Positions 58,366-61,726 of a stretch of 61,726 bases of DNA are shown in pieces. Source of the stretch: Burkholderia sp. 4M9327F10 (GTDB lineage: Bacteria; Pseudomonadota; Gammaproteobacteria; Burkholderiales; Burkholderiaceae); contig NZ_SCNV01000051.1 of the NCBI RefSeq assembly GCF_005503145.1, forward strand, positions 1 to 61,726. Direction: 5' to 3'. Under the pieces are notes generated by a model. The model was given only the letters and a program-made list of their open reading frames with translations, was not told where the DNA came from and ran no database searches. Position numbers and translations under genes: made by a program. Each line of letters begins with the position of its first letter. The first letter of the stretch is position 1.

Positions 58366-59244
58366 TCAGCCGTGGTGTGCCGCGCCCTCGCTGCGGATAA
58401 ATTCGTCGATATAGCGATTGAACGCCGCGGGGTGCGCCAGATTCATACCGTGCGACGCACCGCGCACGGTCTCGCGCCGCGCATCCGGCAACCACGAAAC
58501 AAGCGCATTCGCGGTACGCCTGAACATCTCGGGGCTCTTTTCGCCGTCGATCAGCAGCACCGGGCAGCGCACCTCGGCGGCATCGTCCGGCGTATAGGCG
58601 GGCAGCGGATCGCGAAACTGACGCGCCAGCGTGTGCGCGTTGTCGGTCGCCATGGTGCGGAACGTCTGTGTGCTTTTCGCCCAGAAACCCGGGCGGCTGA
58701 CTGAATCGACGAACAGTTGCAGACCCGCGTCCACATTCCCCTCCTCGATCAGTTGCGCGGCCCGCGCCCGCAAGGCATTGACCGTTTCCGGCAGAACAGC
58801 GGCAGGACGCCCGGCGATCTGCAAGGGGCCGCCGGGGTCGGCAAGGGTCAGGGTGCGCAGATGCTGCGCATGGCGCCGGGCAAAATGAAACGCCACGCAA
58901 CCGCCGCGCGAATGGCCGACCACGTGCGCCGGCCCTGCGCCGAAGCGCTCGATGAATTCGGCCAGTTCATCCGCGTGATCGCTCCAGCTAAACGGCAGGT
59001 CAGTTCGCGTATCGGTAACCGGCCAGTAGTGGGTCAGGCTCACGGAGACGCAACGGTAATGCTTCGCCAGCCCGTCGAGTTGCGGCTGCCAGTAGCGGTA
59101 ATCGCACAGCGAACCATGCACGAACAGCAGCAGTTCGCCCTCGCCTTCGACAACATAAGGCATGCGCAAGCCGCTCGACAATTCGATAAACGACGGGGAT
59201 AAAACAGGAGTGGGATCAGTCACGGGTCGATTCGGGGACAACAC
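58366..59244 (-). CDS. Alpha/beta-hydrolase fold protein
   Basis: 292-aa serine hydrolase. The nucleophile elbow is VVGHSRGGC with Ser112; the oxyanion region is LFVHGSLCDYRYWQPQ; the acid is in LLIDGEKSPEMF and the His in VRGASHGMNLAHPAAFN. It resembles small-molecule esterases or C-C hydrolases; the substrate is unknown. The start is uncertain: a GTG at 59244 or a second GTG at 59223, neither with a clear ribosome site. It is convergent with the 57887 gene. Confidence 0.85.
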   Translation of the reverse strand: MLSPNRPVTDPTPVLSPSFIELSSGLRMPYVVEGEGELLLFVHGSLCDYRYWQPQLDGLAKHYRCVSVSLTHYWPVTDTRTDLPFSWSDHADELAEFIERFGAGPAHVVGHSRGGCVAFHFARRHAQHLRTLTLADPGGPLQIAGRPAAVLPETVNALRARAAQLIEEGNVDAGLQLFVDSVSRPGFWAKSTQTFRTMATDNAHTLARQFRDPLPAYTPDDAAEVRCPVLLIDGEKSPEMFRRTANALVSWLPDARRETVRGASHGMNLAHPAAFNRYIDEFIRSEGAAHHG

Positions 59245-59484
59245 GGCGAGCGCCCATCAGGCGTGCCGGTTCTTCTAAGGTGAGGTGGAACGAAGTGCGC
59301 CATGCAGCCCCGTTGGGGCGACAGGGTCAGCGGGCGAAGCGGTATTGTCACACAGGTCATGGCGGCGCGCCCAGCCGCTCGCTAGCGTTGGCGGCGGCTT
59401 TTATGGCCCGTTCACGCCCACCGGACTCTGCCTGAGGAGAGTTGCTTGCGCTCGAGATGCGCCTGGGTTGCGCTCGAGTTGCGC

Positions 59485-60537
59485 TTACTCGTAGACCAGC
59501 TCGTCGAGCAAACCCGCACCCGCCGCAGCTCCGGCGCCGCGCACCGCGCAGGTGAGCGGCTCGTCGGCCACGCGCGCGCCAAGTCCGAGTTCGGCCGTCA
59601 GACGCCGCCCGAGGTTGGCAAGCAGCGCCCCGCCGCCGGTCAGCACAATGCCGGTGTTGGCGATATCCGTCACCAGCTCGGCCGGCGCACTTTCGAGCGC
59701 CACCTTCACGGCGCCGATCACCTGGCGCAGCGGCCCGTCGATAGCCTCGGCGATATCGTGGTTATTCAGCTCGACCGTGCGCGGCAGGCCGTCGTCGACG
59801 CTGCGGCCGGTAGCGTTCATACGCTCCATCGGCACATCGCGCATCGCCGAACCGATAGTCTTTTTGACGTGTTCCGCGGTCTGTTCGCCCAGCACGACGC
59901 CATACAGGTTGCGCACATAGTTGACGATTGCCGAATCGAACTGGTCGCCGCCCACGCGAATCGAGCCGTTATAGGCCATGCCGCCCAGCGCGATCACACC
60001 GACTTCCGTCGTGCCGCCGCCGATATCCACCACCATCGAGCCGGTTGCCGAGGTCACGGGCAAGCCCGCGCCAACCGCCGAAGCGAGCGATTCGCCGATC
60101 AGGCTGACTTTCCACGCACCGGCTGCGACCGCCGCTTCCTTGATGGCGCGCCGCTCGACCTGGGTCGCGCCGGCCGGCACGCAGATGGTAAAAGCCGCCC
60201 GGCGGCCGAAGAACGGACGCGGCCGAGCCATGTCGACAAACTGCCGGATCATGTGCTCCGCTGCGGAAAAATTGGCGATCACGCCGTGGCGCATCGGCCG
60301 CACGGTCTCGAGATTGTTCGGCGCGCGGCCGAGGAGCTGCTTGGCCTCGCTGCCGACCGCCGCGACCCGCTTCTCCCCCGCGTCAAGACGCTTCTGGAAA
60401 CACACCACGGACGGCTGATTGAGCACAATGCCGCCGTCGTCGGTATAGATAAGCGTATTTGCCGTGCCGAGGTCGACCGCTACGGTGTGACGGAACAGTC
60501 CCCTGAACAACGAATGGTGCGGCTTCGATCTGGCCAT
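59485..60537 (-). CDS. MreB-like rod-shape protein, stand-alone copy
   Basis: 350-aa actin-fold ATPase. Phosphate loop 1 is VDLGTANTLIYTDDGGIVLNQPSVV (about 21-45), phosphate loop 2 VVDIGGGTTEVGVIALGGMAYNGSIRVGGDQFD (near 170-202), and the adenosine motif GIVLTGGGALLANLGRRL near 298. MreB filaments direct cell-wall synthesis. The housekeeping mreB is normally followed by mreC and mreD; here the neighbours are two alpha/beta hydrolases, so this is probably a paralog. It keeps the polymerisation motifs, and thus may be functional. Confidence 0.9.
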   Translation of the reverse strand: MARSKPHHSLFRGLFRHTVAVDLGTANTLIYTDDGGIVLNQPSVVCFQKRLDAGEKRVAAVGSEAKQLLGRAPNNLETVRPMRHGVIANFSAAEHMIRQFVDMARPRPFFGRRAAFTICVPAGATQVERRAIKEAAVAAGAWKVSLIGESLASAVGAGLPVTSATGSMVVDIGGGTTEVGVIALGGMAYNGSIRVGGDQFDSAIVNYVRNLYGVVLGEQTAEHVKKTIGSAMRDVPMERMNATGRSVDDGLPRTVELNNHDIAEAIDGPLRQVIGAVKVALESAPAELVTDIANTGIVLTGGGALLANLGRRLTAELGLGARVADEPLTCAVRGAGAAAGAGLLDELVYE

Positions 60538-60731
60538 ATAAAGGCTCTGAGTTGGTCGTTATCGCCCTTGTGGGACGCTGCGATGATTCCCCGTACCGTG
60601 CGGGAATCCGCCTGACGCCCTGGCGGGCGCGGCGAATTTCCGATGCGGCGCGCGTGATTTTCACGCTAATGAACCATTAACGGCAAGCAGATCAAATTCT
60701 TTAGGCCGACTTGATTTTATTTCCGTGCATT

Positions 60732-61388
60732 TCAAACCGGCCTGGCACCGAATGCGCGTACGAGCGCATCGCGTCCCAGCATCAGGCCTTCGGCCGAAAT
60801 CGTATGACCAATGCCGGGCAGCGCAAATGCGCCGACGGCAAAACCCGCGTCGCTGAAAGCGTTAGCCGCGCGCTCGAGTTCGAGCACCGGAATCACCGCA
60901 TCTTCAACCCCGTGCACCAGCGTCAGCGGCGTGCGCGCCGTCGTGGTAATCGGCGAGGCGAGCCGGCCGGAGTAGGCTACGACCGCGGCGGGCGCGTCGT
61001 TGCTGGTGGCGGCGTGGTGAAGCGCCATCATCGAGCCTTGCGAGAATCCCACCAATGCAAGCTTATCGAAAGCGAGCCGCCAATGCGCCAGCTCGGCGTC
61101 GAGCATGCGACGCAGCGCCGGATAAGCGTCGGCGACGCGGCCAATACGGTTGACCTCGTTCACGTCGCGCAAGCTGAACCATTGGCGCCCGCCAAAGCCG
61201 CCGTCGAAACGTTCGCTGCCGTCGAGCGAGGCAAAGGCGACATCCGGCAGCGTCTTGCTCCAGCTATCGGCCAGCGGCAAGAGGTCCTGCGCATTGCTGC
61301 CGACCCCGTGCAACAGCACGACCAGCGCACGCGCCGGCTTGTCTGCCGGCGCAAGGCGCCAGCCGTGTTCGAATTGTTCCCAGGCCAT
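60732..61388 (-). CDS. YpfH-type carboxylesterase (alpha/beta hydrolase)
   Basis: 218-aa serine esterase of the phospholipase/carboxylesterase family. The nucleophile is Ser116 in LVGFSQGSMMALHHA; the oxyanion region is VVLLHGVGSNAQDLL; the acid and base are in HGVEDAVIP and LPGIGHTIS. It matches YpfH-type esterases in length and motif spacing. It is separated from the MreB-like gene by a 194-bp spacer that shows only a 7-bp hairpin (60585-60608). Confidence 0.88.
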   Translation of the reverse strand: MAWEQFEHGWRLAPADKPARALVVLLHGVGSNAQDLLPLADSWSKTLPDVAFASLDGSERFDGGFGGRQWFSLRDVNEVNRIGRVADAYPALRRMLDAELAHWRLAFDKLALVGFSQGSMMALHHAATSNDAPAAVVAYSGRLASPITTTARTPLTLVHGVEDAVIPVLELERAANAFSDAGFAVGAFALPGIGHTISAEGLMLGRDALVRAFGARPV

Positions 61389-61694
61389 CGCGATTCCTTC
61401 CGTTTTCGATTCCGTATCTGCATCGGCGCACGCCTGCCAGGCGCAGCGCCATCCAGTTCACAGCCGCGAGCATACGCTTTCGCTTCTCTTTTTGCCGCCT
61501 TTGCCCAGTTGACATGTGCCGCAGCCTGCCACCGTCGACAACCCTGTTGGGGGAATGCTGGTAGGCTGCTGGTAGCTTGTTTACAACCGTCTTGCAGCGG
61601 TTTGCTGCGACTGGACCCAGGGCTTGCCGCCCGCCTTCCAGCAAGACGGCATCTCGCACCCGTATCGTTTGATGACCCTGCCCCGGAGAATCGA

Positions 61695-61726
61695 TTGAGC
61701 CAGCCAACCCCTGCGCCCGCATCGCC
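61695..61726 (+). CDS. First codons of a gene running off the right edge
   Basis: A TTG start at 61695 reads MSQPTPAPAS and continues out of the window. A GGAG site lies 6 nt upstream (61685-61688). Too short to identify. The alternative is that the true start lies beyond the edge. Confidence 0.4.
   Translation, partial: MSQPTPAPAS

Noticed and set aside
59446..60615. 389-aa plus-strand ORF opposite the MreB-like gene
   Set aside because: Antisense shadow without recognisable features.

Overview
The window is GC-rich, densely coded DNA that looks like a Burkholderia sensu lato genome (Burkholderia, Paraburkholderia or relatives), plausibly a secondary replicon. The evidence is gene content: a Burkholderia-type rhamnolipid operon, a LuxI/RsaM/LuxR quorum-sensing trio, an RpfF/RpfR (BDSF) pair, an extra RpoN away from its usual neighbours, and many single transporters and catabolic genes. 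I found no tRNA, rRNA, CRISPR array, insertion sequence or phage module.

Layout. 0.2-10.3 kb: an MFS permease, the lutABC L-lactate oxidation operon with a near-consensus promoter, two operators and a FadR-type GntR regulator, a lytic transglycosylase, an AruH-like aminotransferase, a stand-alone RpoN and a BON-domain protein. 10.4-19.4 kb: a PA2169-type protein, a HAD phosphatase, two small membrane proteins, an aldo/keto reductase and a 1549-aa Lhr helicase. 19.6-22.5 kb: rpfR (PAS-GGDEF-EAL receptor) convergent with rpfF (diffusible signal factor synthase). 22.9-27.7 kb: hydroxycarboxylate dehydrogenase, M20 dipeptidase, superinfection-immunity-type protein, LysE exporter, GNAT and a YodC-type protein. 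28.2-30.3 kb: a TetR regulator with a DHA2 exporter.

30.4-41.2 kb is the biological centre. A tightly overlapped operon on the minus strand reads rhlA, an isoprenylcysteine-methyltransferase-like gene, rhlB, MFS, rhlC, NodT-type outer-membrane lipoprotein, EmrA-type adaptor. It makes and probably exports rhamnolipid. Next to it lie luxI, rsaM and luxR, with a good lux box in front of luxI. With rpfFR, the window carries two cell-density systems, one acting on c-di-GMP and one beside a biosurfactant operon. The extra methyltransferase gene and a highly structured RNA region with a 36-codon ORF just after luxR (41.41-41.64 kb) are the most novel-looking items.

41.7-53.5 kb: a flavin amine oxidase divergent from a LuxR-type regulator, a cytochrome b/molybdopterin oxidoreductase/periplasmic protein trio, OsmC, an orphan HipB-like antitoxin, and a three-gene operon (C45 acyltransferase-like, class III aminotransferase, carboxymuconolactone-decarboxylase-like). 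A palindrome overlapping the operon promoter recurs before the RpiR-type regulator gene. 53.6-61.7 kb: glycogen-debranching-like enzyme, citrate synthase, an unknown small protein behind an orphan terminator, two alpha/beta hydrolases, a solitary MreB-like protein and the first codons of a further gene at the right edge.
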